Positions 9,193 through 19,210 of a stretch of 64,000 nt of DNA are shown here, one piece after another. A program made the translations under genes and the position numbers. The stretch comes from Thalassovita autumnalis (GTDB taxonomy: Bacteria > Pseudomonadota > Alphaproteobacteria > Rhodobacterales > Rhodobacteraceae): positions 124,001 to 188,000 of the forward strand of contig NZ_CYSB01000009.1 of assembly GCF_001458255.1 (NCBI RefSeq), read 5' to 3'. The stretch's first letter is position 1, and every line of letters begins with the position of its first letter. The notes under the pieces were generated by a model that did no database searches, was not told where the DNA came from, and saw nothing but the letters and a program-made list of their open reading frames with translations.

Positions 9193-9620
9193 GCGACAGC
9201 AAATCCCCCTTTGAGCTGATGATGGCGCAGATGAGTGCGCAGGCGCAGACCATGGCCAAGGCAATGAATCCGGCGCTGGAAAGCTTTTCGCCCACCGAAG
9301 CCTTCAAAGGGTTCGAGGCACTTTGGCCCACCATGCCCAAGGAATTCATGGAGATGACCTTTGGCAAAGGGATCAGCAATGATGGTCTGGATGCCAAAAC
9401 GCGGCTGCTCCTGACGTTGGCAGGGCTGACCATGCAGGGCGCGCAAAATGAAACAGGCTTGCGGATGACAGTGCGACACGCACTGGAAGCCGGGGCCACA
9501 GAAGACGAAATCGCCGAGACCATCGCCCAGATGTCGATGTTTGCCGGCATACCCGCCATGACCAAGGCAATGGATTGTGCCCGTGAGGTCATGGCTGACA
9601 AAGAGGACAAAGAGACATGA
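9189..9620 (+). CDS. Carboxymuconolactone-decarboxylase-fold protein, nuo operon
   Basis: This is a 143-aa protein with the CMD/AhpD helical fold. [20 protein letters not shown] and the segment [20 protein letters not shown]...FAGIPAM match the core of the family. The CxxC pair of AhpD-like peroxidase reductases is absent, so disulfide reductase activity is unlikely; the His of the VRH motif is kept, as in the decarboxylase-like branch. The N-terminal 45 residues are Met-rich and helical ([20 protein letters not shown]), which could be an interaction segment. The start at 9189 overlaps the previous stop, and the stop overlaps the nuoJ start (both ATGA). A metabolic substrate cannot be inferred. 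Confidence 0.82.
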   Translation: MSDSKSPFELMMAQMSAQAQTMAKAMNPALESFSPTEAFKGFEALWPTMPKEFMEMTFGKGISNDGLDAKTRLLLTLAGLTMQGAQNETGLRMTVRHALEAGATEDEIAETIAQMSMFAGIPAMTKAMDCAREVMADKEDKET

Positions 9621-10225
9621 CGATTGCAGCATTGGCATTCTACCTGTTCGCAATCTGCGCCGTCACCGGCGGGCTGTTCACCGTGATCAGCCGCAACCCG
9701 GTGCACTCGGTGCTGTGGTTGATCCTGGCCTTCCTCAGCTCGGCGGGGCTGTTTGTGCTGCTCGGGGCCGAGTTTGTGGCGATGCTCTTGATCATCGTCT
9801 ACGTGGGGGCGGTTGCGGTTCTGTTCCTCTTTGTGGTGATGATGCTGGACGTCGAATTTGCCGAACTGAAGGCGGAAATGGCGAAATACATGCCCATCGC
9901 GCTGCTGATCGGTGTGGTTCTGCTGATGCAGTTCGGCCTGGCCTATGGCGCCTGGGACTATGCGGAACACGCGATGGACAACCGCGCCGCAGTTGCACCG
10001 GCGGACATGCAGAACACCGCCGCGCTGGGGGTGCTGATCTACGACAAATACTTCCTGCTGTTCCAACTCTCCGGTCTGGTGCTGCTGGTCGCGATGATCG
10101 GGGCGATCGTGCTGACACTGCGCCACCGCACCAACGTCAAGCGCCAGAACGTGCTGCACCAGATGTGGCGTGACCCGGCCGAGGCGATGGAACTGAAGGA
10201 CGTCAAACCGGGGCAGGGCCTGTAA
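9617..10225 (+). CDS. nuoJ: NADH-quinone oxidoreductase subunit J (NuoJ)
   Basis: This is a membrane subunit near the junction of the complex I arms; its third helix takes part in coupling. The 202 residues contain five predicted membrane helices and the characteristic [20 protein letters not shown] helix of the family. The C-terminal cytoplasmic tail (about 170-202, [20 protein letters not shown]) is usual for alphaproteobacteria. It starts inside the stop of the CMD-fold gene. Its TAA overlaps the ATG of a 27-codon reading frame (TAATG) that separates it from nuoK. Confidence 0.97.
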   Translation: MTIAALAFYLFAICAVTGGLFTVISRNPVHSVLWLILAFLSSAGLFVLLGAEFVAMLLIIVYVGAVAVLFLFVVMMLDVEFAELKAEMAKYMPIALLIGVVLLMQFGLAYGAWDYAEHAMDNRAAVAPADMQNTAALGVLIYDKYFLLFQLSGLVLLVAMIGAIVLTLRHRTNVKRQNVLHQMWRDPAEAMELKDVKPGQGL

Positions 10226-10308
10226 TGGCCTGGTGGGGTTGGCTTGCAATAACTGTGGCGCTGGTCGCCGCGATAAAAACGACCGCTAAGAAAGAGGGGC
10301 GGACATGA
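10225..10308 (+). CDS. 27-aa single-helix membrane peptide between nuoJ and nuoK
   Basis: A complete 28-codon reading frame fills exactly the space between nuoJ and nuoK. Its ATG overlaps the nuoJ stop (TAATG) and its TGA overlaps the nuoK start (ATGA). The peptide [17 protein letters not shown] followed by [10 protein letters not shown] is a short hydrophobic helix with a Trp-rich start and a basic tail, the shape of many small membrane proteins (positive-inside rule would put the tail in the cytoplasm). The ribosome-binding site for nuoK (GAGGGG) lies in its last codons. It may be a real accessory peptide or merely a coupling leader for nuoK. Third-position GC is about 60 percent, lower than in the nuo genes. 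Confidence 0.5.
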   Translation: MAWWGWLAITVALVAAIKTTAKKEGRT

Positions 10309-10610
10309 TTGGACTTGAACATTACCTGACGGTGGCCTCGGCGCTATTCGTCATCGGCATCTTCGGTCTCTTTCTGAACCGGAAAAACATCATCATCCTG
10401 TTGATGAGCATCGAATTGATGCTCCTGTCGGTGAACATCAATCTGGTGGCCTTCTCCAGCTTCCTTGGCGATCTGGTCGGGCAGGTCTTCACATTGTTTG
10501 TGCTGACCGTCGCAGCCGCTGAGGCGGCGATTGGCCTGGCGATCCTGGTCTGCTTCTTCCGCAACCGCGGCACCATCGCGGTGGAAGACGTTAACGTGAT
10601 GAAAGGCTGA
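10305..10610 (+). CDS. nuoK: NADH-quinone oxidoreductase subunit K (NuoK)
   Basis: This is a three-helix membrane subunit of the proton-pumping arm, related to MrpC. The 101 residues have the normal length and show the two conserved helix glutamates in [16 protein letters not shown] (helix 2) and [13 protein letters not shown] (helix 3), plus a short C-terminal VEDVNVMKG. The ATG at 10305 overlaps the stop of the 27-codon frame upstream. nuoL starts 5 bp downstream. Confidence 0.98.
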   Translation: MIGLEHYLTVASALFVIGIFGLFLNRKNIIILLMSIELMLLSVNINLVAFSSFLGDLVGQVFTLFVLTVAAAEAAIGLAILVCFFRNRGTIAVEDVNVMKG

Positions 10611-10615
10611 GCCAG

Positions 10616-12721
10616 ATGGAAAAGATTATCCTCTTTGCACCCCTCATTGGGGCGCTTATCGGCGGTTTTGGCTGGCGCATCATCGGTGAGAAGGGCGCGC
10701 AGTTCGTCACCACCGGTCTGCTGTTTCTGGCCGCGCTGCTCAGCTGGATCGTGTTCCTGACGCATGATGCGTCGGTGACCCAGCAGATCCATATCCTGGA
10801 CTTCATCCAGTCCGGCACGCTGGACACCGCCTGGTCGATCCGTCTGGACCGGCTGACTTCGATCATGCTGGTGGTGGTGACCTCGGTTTCGGCGCTGGTG
10901 CACCTTTATAGCTTTGGCTACATGGCGCATGACCATGCGTGGAAAGAGGGCGAGCACTATAAGGCCCGCTTCTTTGCTTACCTGTCGTTCTTTACCTTTG
11001 CCATGCTGATGCTGGTCACCTCGGACAACCTGGTGCAGATGTTCTTTGGCTGGGAAGGTGTGGGCGTCGCCTCCTACCTGCTGATCGGCTTTTACTACAA
11101 GAAACCTTCGGCCAATGCGGCAGCGATCAAGGCTTTCGTGGTGAACCGTGTCGGTGACTTCGGCTTCGCGCTGGGGATCTTTGGCCTGTTCCTGCTGACC
11201 GACAGCATTTCGTTTGATGTGATCTTTGCCTCTGCACCGGAACTGGCAGAAACCACCATCACCTTCCTGTGGACCGACTGGAACGCGGCCAACCTTCTGG
11301 CCTTCCTGCTGTTCGTCGGCGCGATGGGGAAATCGGCACAGCTGATCCTGCACACCTGGTTGCCCGACGCGATGGAAGGTCCGACCCCTGTGTCGGCGCT
11401 GATCCACGCCGCCACCATGGTGACCGCAGGTGTGTTCCTGGTCTGCCGCATGTCGCCGCTGATGGAATTTGCGCCTGAGGCCACGGCCTTCATCACCTTC
11501 CTCGGCGCGACCACAGCGTTTTTTGCAGCGACCGTTGGTCTGGTGCAGAACGACATCAAACGTGTGATCGCCTATTCGACCTGTTCGCAGCTGGGCTACA
11601 TGTTTGTGGCGGCTGGTGTGGGCGTCTATTCGGTTGCGATGTTCCACCTGTTCACCCACGCCTTCTTTAAGGCGATGCTGTTCCTTGGCGCGGGCTCCGT
11701 GATCCACGGGATGCACCACGAGCAGGACATGCGGAACTATGGCGGTCTGCGTAAGAAACTGCCCCTGACCTATTGGGCGATGATGATCGGCACGCTGGCC
11801 ATCACAGGTGTCGGTATCCCGCTGACCACCATCGGTTTCGCCGGCTTCCTGTCCAAGGACGCGGTGATCGAGGCAGCTTATGCCGGCACCAATGGCGGCT
11901 ATGCCTTCTGGATGCTGGTGATCGCTGCGCTGTTCACTTCGTTCTACTCGTGGCGTCTGATGTTCCTGACCTTCTACGGCGAACAGCGCGGCGATAAGCA
12001 CACCCACGAACACGCTCATGAAAGCCCGACCGTGATGCTGATCCCACTTGGCGTTCTGGCTGTTGGTGCGGTGCTGGCCGGTATGCTGTGGTATAATGTT
12101 TTCTTCGGCAAGACCGATCAGGTCGCCAAGTGGTTCGGCGTGCCCTACCATGCGGAAGCGCATCATGATGAGCATGCTAAAGATGACCACGCCAAAGATG
12201 ACCATGGTGCGGCCAAGGGCGATCACGGAAAAGACGCCAAACCGCACTACGTACTGGCCGGCAACCCCGGCGACGGTGCGATCTATGCGGGCGTCGACAA
12301 TGACGTCCTGAACGAGGCGCATTATGTCCCGAAATGGGTCAAGATCAGCCCGTTCATTGCCATGCTCACCGGCTTCATCGTGGCGCTGTGGTTTTACATC
12401 TGGAACCCTTCGATGCCCGCGCGTGTGGCGGCGGCAAACCGTCCGCTGTACCTGTTCCTGCTGAACAAATGGTACTTTGATGAGATCTACGATTTCCTCT
12501 TTGTGAAGCCTGCGCAGGCGCTGGGTCGTTTCCTGTGGAAACGCGGTGATGGCGCGGTCATTGACGGCTTCCTCAACGGTGTGGCCATGGGCATCGTGCC
12601 CTTCTTTACCCGCCTCGCGGGCAAGGCGCAGTCTGGCTACATCTTCACTTATGCCTTTGCGATGGTGCTTGGCATCGTTGCACTGATCACCTGGATGACG
12701 CTCAGCGGAGGAGCGCACTAA
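10616..12721 (+). CDS. nuoL: NADH-quinone oxidoreductase subunit L (NuoL), with His-rich loop
   Basis: This is the distal antiporter-like proton-pumping subunit of complex I (701 aa). About 16 membrane helices are expected, followed by a long lateral helix. Family segments seen include [56 protein letters not shown] and [20 protein letters not shown]. The loop between the core and the lateral-helix region (about residues 460-545) is rich in His and Asp: KHTHEHAHE, then [16 protein letters not shown] and further His. This may bind metal ions at the membrane surface. Such loops occur in relatives, so it is probably native. The stop overlaps the nuoM start (TAATG). Confidence 0.98.
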   Translation: MEKIILFAPLIGALIGGFGWRIIGEKGAQFVTTGLLFLAALLSWIVFLTHDASVTQQIHILDFIQSGTLDTAWSIRLDRLTSIMLVVVTSVSALVHLYSFGYMAHDHAWKEGEHYKARFFAYLSFFTFAMLMLVTSDNLVQMFFGWEGVGVASYLLIGFYYKKPSANAAAIKAFVVNRVGDFGFALGIFGLFLLTDSISFDVIFASAPELAETTITFLWTDWNAANLLAFLLFVGAMGKSAQLILHTWLPDAMEGPTPVSALIHAATMVTAGVFLVCRMSPLMEFAPEATAFITFLGATTAFFAATVGLVQNDIKRVIAYSTCSQLGYMFVAAGVGVYSVAMFHLFTHAFFKAMLFLGAGSVIHGMHHEQDMRNYGGLRKKLPLTYWAMMIGTLAITGVGIPLTTIGFAGFLSKDAVIEAAYAGTNGGYAFWMLVIAALFTSFYSWRLMFLTFYGEQRGDKHTHEHAHESPTVMLIPLGVLAVGAVLAGMLWYNVFFGKTDQVAKWFGVPYHAEAHHDEHAKDDHAKDDHGAAKGDHGKDAKPHYVLAGNPGDGAIYAGVDNDVLNEAHYVPKWVKISPFIAMLTGFIVALWFYIWNPSMPARVAAANRPLYLFLLNKWYFDEIYDFLFVKPAQALGRFLWKRGDGAVIDGFLNGVAMGIVPFFTRLAGKAQSGYIFTYAFAMVLGIVALITWMTLSGGAH

Positions 12722-14286
12722 TGTCTGATAGTTTGCTCTCTCTGGTCACCTTTATCCCGGCGCTGGGGGCGGTCATTCTGGCCGTGTTCCTGCGCGGGTC
12801 CGATGCGCCTGCACAGCGCAACGCGAAATGGGTGGCGCTGGTGACCACATCGATCACCTTCCTGGTGTCGCTGTTCATCCTGGCCGAGTTTGATCCATCC
12901 AACACCGGGTTCCAGTTCGTCGAAAGCCGCGAATGGATCCTGGGCCTGAGCTACCGCTTGGGTGTGGATGGCATTTCCGTGCTTTTTGTCATGCTGACCA
13001 CCTTCATGATGCCGCTGGTCATCTGGGCCAGCTGGGATGTGAAGAGCCGCGTCAAAGAATACATGATCGCCTTCCTGCTGCTGGAGACCCTGATGCTGGG
13101 TGTCTTCATGGCGCTGGATCTGGTGCTGTTCTACCTGTTCTTTGAGGCCGGGCTGATCCCGATGTTCCTGATCATTGGCATCTGGGGCGGCGCCAACCGT
13201 ATTTACGCTTCGTTCAAGTTCTTCCTCTACACCTTCCTTGGCTCGGTGCTGATGCTGGTGGCGATGGTGGGCATGTATGTGGATGCGGGCACCACCTGTA
13301 TCGCAGCCTGTGGCGAAGCAACCTCGCTGATGACCCATTCGTTTGAGGCCGAAGGCTTTGAGGTGCTGGGTATCTACGTTGTCGGTGGTATGCAGACGCT
13401 GCTGTTCCTGGCCTTCTTTGCCAGCTTCGCGGTGAAAATGCCGATGTGGCCGGTCCACACCTGGCTGCCCGATGCCCACGTTCAGGCCCCAACGGCCGGT
13501 TCGGTGGTGCTGGCCGCGATCCTGCTGAAGATGGGTGGCTACGGCTTCCTGCGGTTCAGCCTGCCGATGTTCCCCATTGGCGCTGACGTGATGACACCGC
13601 TGGTTCTGTGGATGTCGGCGATTGCCATCGTCTACACCTCTCTGGTGGCGCTGGTGCAGGAAGACATGAAAAAGCTGATCGCCTATTCCTCGGTGGCTCA
13701 CATGGGGTATGTGACCATGGGGATCTTTGCGGCCAACCAGCAGGGCATTGACGGTGCGATCTTCCAGATGATCAGCCACGGCTTCATCTCGGGCGCGCTG
13801 TTCCTGTGCGTGGGCGTGATCTACGACCGGATGCACACCCGTGAGATCGACGCCTACGGCGGTCTGGTCAACCGGATGCCGGCTTATGCGCTGATCTTCA
13901 TGTTCTTCACCATGGCCAACGTCGGCCTGCCGGGCACCTCGGGCTTTGTCGGTGAATTCCTGACCCTGATGGGCGTCTTCCAGGTCAACACCTGGGTTGC
14001 CATGATCGCCACCTCAGGCGTGATCCTGTCGGCAGCCTATGCGCTGTGGCTCTACCGCCGCGTGGTGATGGGTGACCTGATCAAGGAAAGCCTCAAGACC
14101 ATCAGCGACATGACCGTCCGCGAACGCGCGATCTTTGCGCCGCTGGTTGTCATGACGCTGCTCTTGGGGGTCTATCCGCCACTGGTCACCGATATCATCG
14201 GCCCGTCGGTTGAGGCGCTGATCAACAACTACCAACTGGCCCTCGCGGAGGCGCCAAGCGCCACCGCCGTGGCCGTATCGCACTAA
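12721..14286 (+). CDS. nuoM: NADH-quinone oxidoreductase subunit M (NuoM)
   Basis: This is an antiporter-like proton-pumping subunit of complex I (521 aa, about 14 helices). Family landmarks are [19 protein letters not shown]-type helix with the conserved Glu, [35 protein letters not shown] and [13 protein letters not shown] small Cys-containing loop ([12 protein letters not shown]) sits at about residue 195. The ATG overlaps the nuoL stop, and nuoN follows 15 bp downstream. Confidence 0.98.
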   Translation: MSDSLLSLVTFIPALGAVILAVFLRGSDAPAQRNAKWVALVTTSITFLVSLFILAEFDPSNTGFQFVESREWILGLSYRLGVDGISVLFVMLTTFMMPLVIWASWDVKSRVKEYMIAFLLLETLMLGVFMALDLVLFYLFFEAGLIPMFLIIGIWGGANRIYASFKFFLYTFLGSVLMLVAMVGMYVDAGTTCIAACGEATSLMTHSFEAEGFEVLGIYVVGGMQTLLFLAFFASFAVKMPMWPVHTWLPDAHVQAPTAGSVVLAAILLKMGGYGFLRFSLPMFPIGADVMTPLVLWMSAIAIVYTSLVALVQEDMKKLIAYSSVAHMGYVTMGIFAANQQGIDGAIFQMISHGFISGALFLCVGVIYDRMHTREIDAYGGLVNRMPAYALIFMFFTMANVGLPGTSGFVGEFLTLMGVFQVNTWVAMIATSGVILSAAYALWLYRRVVMGDLIKESLKTISDMTVRERAIFAPLVVMTLLLGVYPPLVTDIIGPSVEALINNYQLALAEAPSATAVAVSH

Positions 14287-14301
14287 CGGGAGCCCTGAGA
14301 G

Positions 14302-15753
14302 ATGATCCAGGCTGATCTGAACATTATCCTGCCGGAAATCCTGCTGTCCGTTTACGCGATGCTGGGGCTGGTTTTTGCGGTCTACACCGGCAAGGACAAG
14401 CTGGGCCCGCTGCTGACATGGACCACCGCATTGGTCTTTGTGCTGCTGGCGGCATGGATTGGCATGTCGGGCAGCGGCAGCCACGTGGCCTTTGACGGCA
14501 TGTACAATGACGATGCCTTTGCCCGCTTTGCCAAGGTTGCCATCCTGCTGAGCGCTGCGGCCATTCTGGTGATGAGCCAGGAGTATATGAGCCGCCGCGA
14601 CATGCTGCGGTTTGAATATCCGATGCTGATGGCGCTGGCTGTTGTCGGCATGATGGTCATGGTGTCTGCCGGTGACCTGATGGCGCTGTATCTGGGGCTG
14701 GAACTGCAGTCTCTGGCGCTCTACGTGATCGCCTCGCTGCGCCGTGACAGCGTCAAATCCACTGAGGCGGGTCTGAAGTATTTCGTGCTGGGCTCGCTCA
14801 GCTCTGGCCTGCTGCTGTTTGGCTCGTCGCTGGTCTATGGTTTCTCGGGCACCACGCTGTTTTCGGGCATCATTGAGGCCGCATCGGGCGGGCATGCCTC
14901 GCTGGGGCTGCTGTTTGGTCTGGTGCTGGTGATCTCGGGCCTGGCGTTCAAGATCTCGGCGGTGCCGTTCCACATGTGGACGCCGGACGTTTACGAAGGC
15001 GCGCCCACCCCGGTCACTGCGTTTTTTGCAACCGCCCCCAAGATCGCCGCAATGGCGCTGTTTGCCCGGGTGCTGCATGACGCCTTTGGCGGTGTCACCA
15101 AGGACTGGCAGCAGGTTGTGGCGCTGTTGTCGCTCTTGTCGATGTTCCTCGGTGCTGTGGCTGCGATTGGTCAGACCAACATCAAACGTCTGATGGCCTA
15201 TTCCTCGATCGCCCATATGGGTTATGCGATGATGGGTCTGGCGGCAGGCACGGCCTTTGGTGTGCAGGCGCTGCTGATTTACATGGTGATCTATGTCACG
15301 ATGAACATCGGCACCTTCGCCTTCATCCTGACGATGGAGAAAGACGGCCAGCCGGTCACCGATATCAACGCACTGAACATGTATGCCAAACGGGAGCCGG
15401 GCAAAGCGCTGGCGATGCTGGTTCTCTTGTTCTCGCTGGCAGGTGTGCCGCCGATGGTGGGCTTCTTTGGCAAGTTCTACGTGCTGCAGGCCGCTTATGA
15501 GGCCGGTCTGATCTGGCTGGCGGTGCTGGGTGTTGTGGCCTCGGTCATCGGCGCCTTCTACTACCTGCGGATCGTCTACTACATGTACTTCGGTGACGAG
15601 AGCGAGGAGAGCCTCGACAGCGGTGCGCAGCCGGTGCTCTGGGGGCTGTTGATGGTCTCGGCCGTGATCATCGGTCTGGCTTGGCTGCCCGGTGTGAACC
15701 TCTTGGGCGTTGAAGCCTGGGCCGAAGCCGCCGCCGCGACGCTGGTCAACTAA
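14302..15753 (+). CDS. nuoN: NADH-quinone oxidoreductase subunit N (NuoN)
   Basis: This is the third antiporter-like subunit of the membrane arm (483 aa, about 14 helices). Conserved pieces include [59 protein letters not shown] and the [13 protein letters not shown] helix. The length is normal for the family. It is the last nuo gene; a 165-bp gap then precedes birA. The gap holds no good terminator but contains one copy of a dispersed 35-bp repeat, so read-through into birA-coaX-rnj is possible. Confidence 0.98.
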   Translation: MIQADLNIILPEILLSVYAMLGLVFAVYTGKDKLGPLLTWTTALVFVLLAAWIGMSGSGSHVAFDGMYNDDAFARFAKVAILLSAAAILVMSQEYMSRRDMLRFEYPMLMALAVVGMMVMVSAGDLMALYLGLELQSLALYVIASLRRDSVKSTEAGLKYFVLGSLSSGLLLFGSSLVYGFSGTTLFSGIIEAASGGHASLGLLFGLVLVISGLAFKISAVPFHMWTPDVYEGAPTPVTAFFATAPKIAAMALFARVLHDAFGGVTKDWQQVVALLSLLSMFLGAVAAIGQTNIKRLMAYSSIAHMGYAMMGLAAGTAFGVQALLIYMVIYVTMNIGTFAFILTMEKDGQPVTDINALNMYAKREPGKALAMLVLLFSLAGVPPMVGFFGKFYVLQAAYEAGLIWLAVLGVVASVIGAFYYLRIVYYMYFGDESEESLDSGAQPVLWGLLMVSAVIIGLAWLPGVNLLGVEAWAEAAAATLVN

Positions 15754-15875
15754 GCGCTGCAGCCTTAAGCCGCAGGGCCAAGATGGCCCCGAACTTGCAA
15801 GATTTACGGGCGCGCGCGGGGACACTCGGGCGCGCCGTGTCATTTTCGCTGGGTTTATTGCCGCTAGCGCGGCAT

Positions 15876-15910
15876 GCCTCCGGCGGGAGTATTTTGGGAA
15901 CGATGAAAGG
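15876..15910 (+). repeat. Dispersed 35-bp intergenic repeat, copy 1
   Basis: The 35 bases beginning GCCTCCGGCGGGAGTATTTT and ending in GATGAAAGG are identical to bases 42177-42211 of this window. A partial, diverged copy lies at 53552-53577. This copy ends 8 bases before the birA start codon, so it provides the leader and part of the ribosome-binding region. I recall similar CGGCGGGAGTATTT-containing repeats scattered in Rhodobacteraceae genomes, from memory only. Confidence 0.8.
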
Positions 15911-15918
15911 CAGACCTC

Positions 15919-16668
15919 ATGCAGGATTGGCCGGACGGTTACGGAAAACGGGTGCTGGCAAGCATCGATAGCACCAACGCAGAGGCGGCACGGATCGCTG
16001 ATGATCTGGCGGGGCCGGAGTGGATATTGGCGCTGGAGCAGACCGCAGGACGTGGTCGGCGCGGCCGGGCCTGGGTCAATCCGGTGGGCAACTTTGCCGC
16101 CACGCTGGTGCTGCATCCGACGGAACCGCCCGAGGTGGTTGCGCTGCGCAGTTTCGTGGCCTCCCTGGCGCTTTATGATGCCTTTGTTGCGGTCACAGGC
16201 CGGCCGCAGGGGCTGAGCCTGAAATGGCCCAATGACGTGTTGCTGAACGGCGGCAAGGTCGCTGGCATTCTGTTGGAAAGCGTCGGCATGGCGCGCGACA
16301 TCCGCCACATCGGCATTGGGATCGGGGTGAACCTGAAAGAAGCCCCGGGCGCCGATCAGGTGGAGGAGGGGGCTGTCCGGCCAGTATCGCTCCTGTCAGA
16401 AACCGGGATTGCGGTGTCACCGGAGGAGTTTCTGGACGCGCTGGCCCCGGCCTATGCCCATCATGAGGCGCAGTTCCGCATCTACGGGTTTGAGCCGATC
16501 CGCGCCCTGTGGCTGGATCGCGCGGCCCGTCTGGGTGAGGTGATTACAGCACGCAGCATGCGCGATGAACGCACCGGCACCTTCGAGACGGTAGACGCGG
16601 CGGGCAATCTTGTCCTATCCACCGCAAAAGGTCGCGAAACCATCGCGGCCGCTGACATTTTCTTCTGA
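15919..16668 (+). CDS. birA: Biotin--[acetyl-CoA-carboxylase] ligase
   Basis: This protein attaches biotin to the carrier lysine of biotin enzymes such as acetyl-CoA carboxylase. The 249 residues show the catalytic biotin/BPL domain: DSTNAEAARI, the nucleotide loop GRGRRGRAWVNP, KWPNDVLL with the catalytic Lys, GKVAGILLE and IGIGIGVNL, then the small C-terminal barrel (about 205-249). There is no N-terminal winged-helix domain, so it is a class I enzyme without the repressor function of E. coli BirA. In many alphaproteobacteria birA follows nuoN and precedes coaX, as here. Confidence 0.95.
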   Translation: MQDWPDGYGKRVLASIDSTNAEAARIADDLAGPEWILALEQTAGRGRRGRAWVNPVGNFAATLVLHPTEPPEVVALRSFVASLALYDAFVAVTGRPQGLSLKWPNDVLLNGGKVAGILLESVGMARDIRHIGIGIGVNLKEAPGADQVEEGAVRPVSLLSETGIAVSPEEFLDALAPAYAHHEAQFRIYGFEPIRALWLDRAARLGEVITARSMRDERTGTFETVDAAGNLVLSTAKGRETIAAADIFF

Positions 16669-16688
16669 AGCATCCACGGGGGGCGTTC

Positions 16689-17468
16689 ATGCTTCTGGCC
16701 ATCGACTGCGGCAATACAAATACGGTGTTCTCAATCTGGGACGGGGAAAAATTCCTGTGCACCCTGCGCACCTCCACCCACCATGCCCGCACCGCGGATG
16801 CCTATTTCACCTGGTATTCGACGCTGATCAATCACTACGGCATCAAAGCCAAGATCACCGATGTGGTGATTTCCTCAACCGTGCCACGGGTGGTGTGGAA
16901 CCTGCGCGTCTTTGCTGACCGGTTCTTTGGCTGCCGCCCGCTGGTGGTGGGCAAGCCCGATTGCCTGTTGCCGCAGACGCCGCGGGTGGATCAGGGCACC
17001 CAGCCGGGCCCCGATCGTCTGGCCAATGCGGTGGCGGCGTATGAGCGCCATGGCGGCAATGTGGTTGTGGTCGACTTTGGTACTGCGACCAACTTTGACG
17101 TGGTGGCCGAGGATGGCGCCTATGTGGGCGGCGTGATTGCGCCGGGTGTGAACCTCAGCCTTGAGGCGCTGCACTCCGGCGCGGCGGCGCTGCCGCATGT
17201 GGATGTCAGCCAGCCAGAGAAGGTCATTGGCACCAATACGGTCGGCTGCATTCAATCCGGCGTCTTTTGGGGCTATACCGGCCTGATCGAAGGCATCATT
17301 ACGCGAATCAAGTCAGAATACGGTCATCCGATGAAAGTCATTGGCACCGGTGGTCTGGCCCCCTTGTTTGAGAAGGGCGATCACCTATTTGACACCATCG
17401 AGGATGACCTGACCATGCACGGCCTGACCGTGATCCACAAATACAATAAGGACCAAGGCAACATATGA
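16689..17468 (+). CDS. coaX: Type III pantothenate kinase
   Basis: This enzyme phosphorylates pantothenate, the first step of coenzyme A synthesis. The 259-aa ASKHA-fold protein begins with the phosphate loop DCGNTNTVFSIWDG. It also has GPDRLANAVAAYERHG with the catalytic Asp, DFGTATNFDVV and GGVIAPGVNLSLEAL, all typical of CoaX. The length is normal. The stop overlaps the start of the RNase J gene (ATGA), so the two are probably coupled. Confidence 0.96.
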   Translation: MLLAIDCGNTNTVFSIWDGEKFLCTLRTSTHHARTADAYFTWYSTLINHYGIKAKITDVVISSTVPRVVWNLRVFADRFFGCRPLVVGKPDCLLPQTPRVDQGTQPGPDRLANAVAAYERHGGNVVVVDFGTATNFDVVAEDGAYVGGVIAPGVNLSLEALHSGAAALPHVDVSQPEKVIGTNTVGCIQSGVFWGYTGLIEGIITRIKSEYGHPMKVIGTGGLAPLFEKGDHLFDTIEDDLTMHGLTVIHKYNKDQGNI

Positions 17469-19135
17469 GCAGCCAGCGCCTGATCTATCTTCCCCTCGGC
17501 GGCGCGGGGGAGATTGGAATGAACTGTTACGTCTATGGCTACGGCCCCAAGGATCAGGAACGCCTGATCCTTGTGGATCTGGGCGTGACCTTCCCGGATA
17601 TGGACGGCACGCCGGGCGTGGACCTGATCCTGCCGGATATCGCCTGGCTGGAAGAGCGCAAGGATCGCCTTGACGCGATCTTCATCACCCATGCCCACGA
17701 AGACCATGTCGGCGCTGTGGGCCATCTTTATGAGCGTCTGGGCGCGCCGATCTTTGCCCGGGCCTTCACCGCAAATATCGCACGGCACAAGCTGGCAGAA
17801 TATGGCTTTTCGGACAGCGTGCTGCGCACCGTCTCGCCATTGCCGGAAAGTGTGAAGGTGGGTGATTTTGAGGTGGCCTTCCTGCCAATGTCACATTCGA
17901 TCCCCGAAAGCTCGGCCTTGATCATCGACACGCCCAAGGGGCGGTTGATCCATACCGGCGATTTCAAACTGGATAAGACCCCCATCGTGGGCGAGCCTTT
18001 TGATCCTGACCTCTGGGCGACAGTGGCCAAGAAAGGTGTGAAAGCGCTGATCTGTGACAGCACCAATGTGTTCAGCCCGCAGCCCGGTCGTTCGGAAGCC
18101 TCCATCGGTGATGAGATCACTGCGCTGGTGGCTGAGGCGCCGGGCATGGTTGTGGCGACCACATTTGCCTCTAACGTCGCGCGGGTGAAAACCCTGGCTG
18201 AGGCCGGCGTGCGGGCAGGGCGGTCAATCTGCCTGATGGGCCGGGCCATGCGCCGGATGATTGAGGCGGCGATCACCACCGGTGTGCTGGCTGACTTCCC
18301 CAAGGTGGTGTCTGCCGAAGAGGCACGTGACATTCCGCGGGAAAACCTGATGCTCTTGGTGACCGGGTCACAGGGCGAACGCCGCGCGGCCTCGGCCCAG
18401 CTGGCCAATGGCAAATACAATGGCATCAGCCTGAAAGAGGGGGACATGTTCCTGTTCTCCTCCAAGACCATTCCGGGCAATGAACGGGGCGTGATCCGCA
18501 TCATGAACCAGTTCTCGGAGATGGGTGTTGATGTGGTGGATGATCACGGCGGGCGTTATCACGTTTCCGGCCACGCCAACCGCCCCGATCTGATCGAGAT
18601 GCACAAGCTGGTGCATCCTGAGATGATCGTGCCGATGCATGGCGAACACCGTCACCTGCGGGAACATACCAAACTGGCTCAAAGCAACGGCTACCCCGCC
18701 ACCATCGCGGTCAACGGCACCATGCTGGACCTGTCGGGGCCGGAGCCTAAGGTCTGCGACTATGTGGAAACCGGGCGCACTTATCTGGATGGCTCAGTGC
18801 AATATGGCGCGCTGGATGGCATCGTGCGGGATCGGATCCGCATGGCGCTGAACGGCCACGTGTTGGTCACTGTTATCCTGGATGAGGACAATGAGCCGCT
18901 GGGCGATCCCTGGTGTGAGCTGAAGGGCCTGGCCGAAACCGGCAAGTCCAACGCGCCACTGGTCGATGTGCTGGAGGAAGACCTGAACCAGTTCATGGGC
19001 CGTGCCGCACAGCGGACGCTGGACGATGACGACAAGCTGGAAGATGAGCTGCGCAAGATCACCCGCCGTTCGGCCATGGGGGAGATCGGCAAGAAGCCAG
19101 AGGTCACAGTGGTCATCTCGCGCCTGTCGGCGTGA
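17465..19135 (+). CDS. rnj: Ribonuclease J
   Basis: This is a metallo-beta-lactamase/beta-CASP nuclease that acts in mRNA decay and rRNA maturation with 5'-3' exo- and endonuclease activity. The 556 residues begin with LIYLPLGGAGEIGMNCYVYG. The zinc motif is THAHEDHVGAVGHL (HxHxDH), followed by MSHSIPES and HTGDFKLDKTP. The beta-CASP part includes CDSTNVFSP and VTGSQGERRAA, and VSGHAN / HGEHRHL supply later ligands. Residues 460-556 form the C-terminal domain. The length fits alphaproteobacterial RNase J. It ends 25 bp before a strong terminator. Confidence 0.96.
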   Translation: MSSQRLIYLPLGGAGEIGMNCYVYGYGPKDQERLILVDLGVTFPDMDGTPGVDLILPDIAWLEERKDRLDAIFITHAHEDHVGAVGHLYERLGAPIFARAFTANIARHKLAEYGFSDSVLRTVSPLPESVKVGDFEVAFLPMSHSIPESSALIIDTPKGRLIHTGDFKLDKTPIVGEPFDPDLWATVAKKGVKALICDSTNVFSPQPGRSEASIGDEITALVAEAPGMVVATTFASNVARVKTLAEAGVRAGRSICLMGRAMRRMIEAAITTGVLADFPKVVSAEEARDIPRENLMLLVTGSQGERRAASAQLANGKYNGISLKEGDMFLFSSKTIPGNERGVIRIMNQFSEMGVDVVDDHGGRYHVSGHANRPDLIEMHKLVHPEMIVPMHGEHRHLREHTKLAQSNGYPATIAVNGTMLDLSGPEPKVCDYVETGRTYLDGSVQYGALDGIVRDRIRMALNGHVLVTVILDEDNEPLGDPWCELKGLAETGKSNAPLVDVLEEDLNQFMGRAAQRTLDDDDKLEDELRKITRRSAMGEIGKKPEVTVVISRLSA

Positions 19136-19159
19136 GGTAGATACCCTGAGTAAAAGAAA

Positions 19160-19187
19160 GGCGCTCCGAACGGGGGCGCCTTTTTTG
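19160..19187 (+). terminator. Rho-independent terminator after rnj
   Basis: A stem GGCGCTCC / GGGGCGCC (eight pairs, one G-T), with loop GAACG, is followed by TTTTTT. It lies 25 bp after the rnj stop on the same strand and should end the birA-coaX-rnj transcript and any read-through from nuo. Confidence 0.85.
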
Positions 19188-19210
19188 ATTGGGAGTGTGA
19201 AACAGAATAA

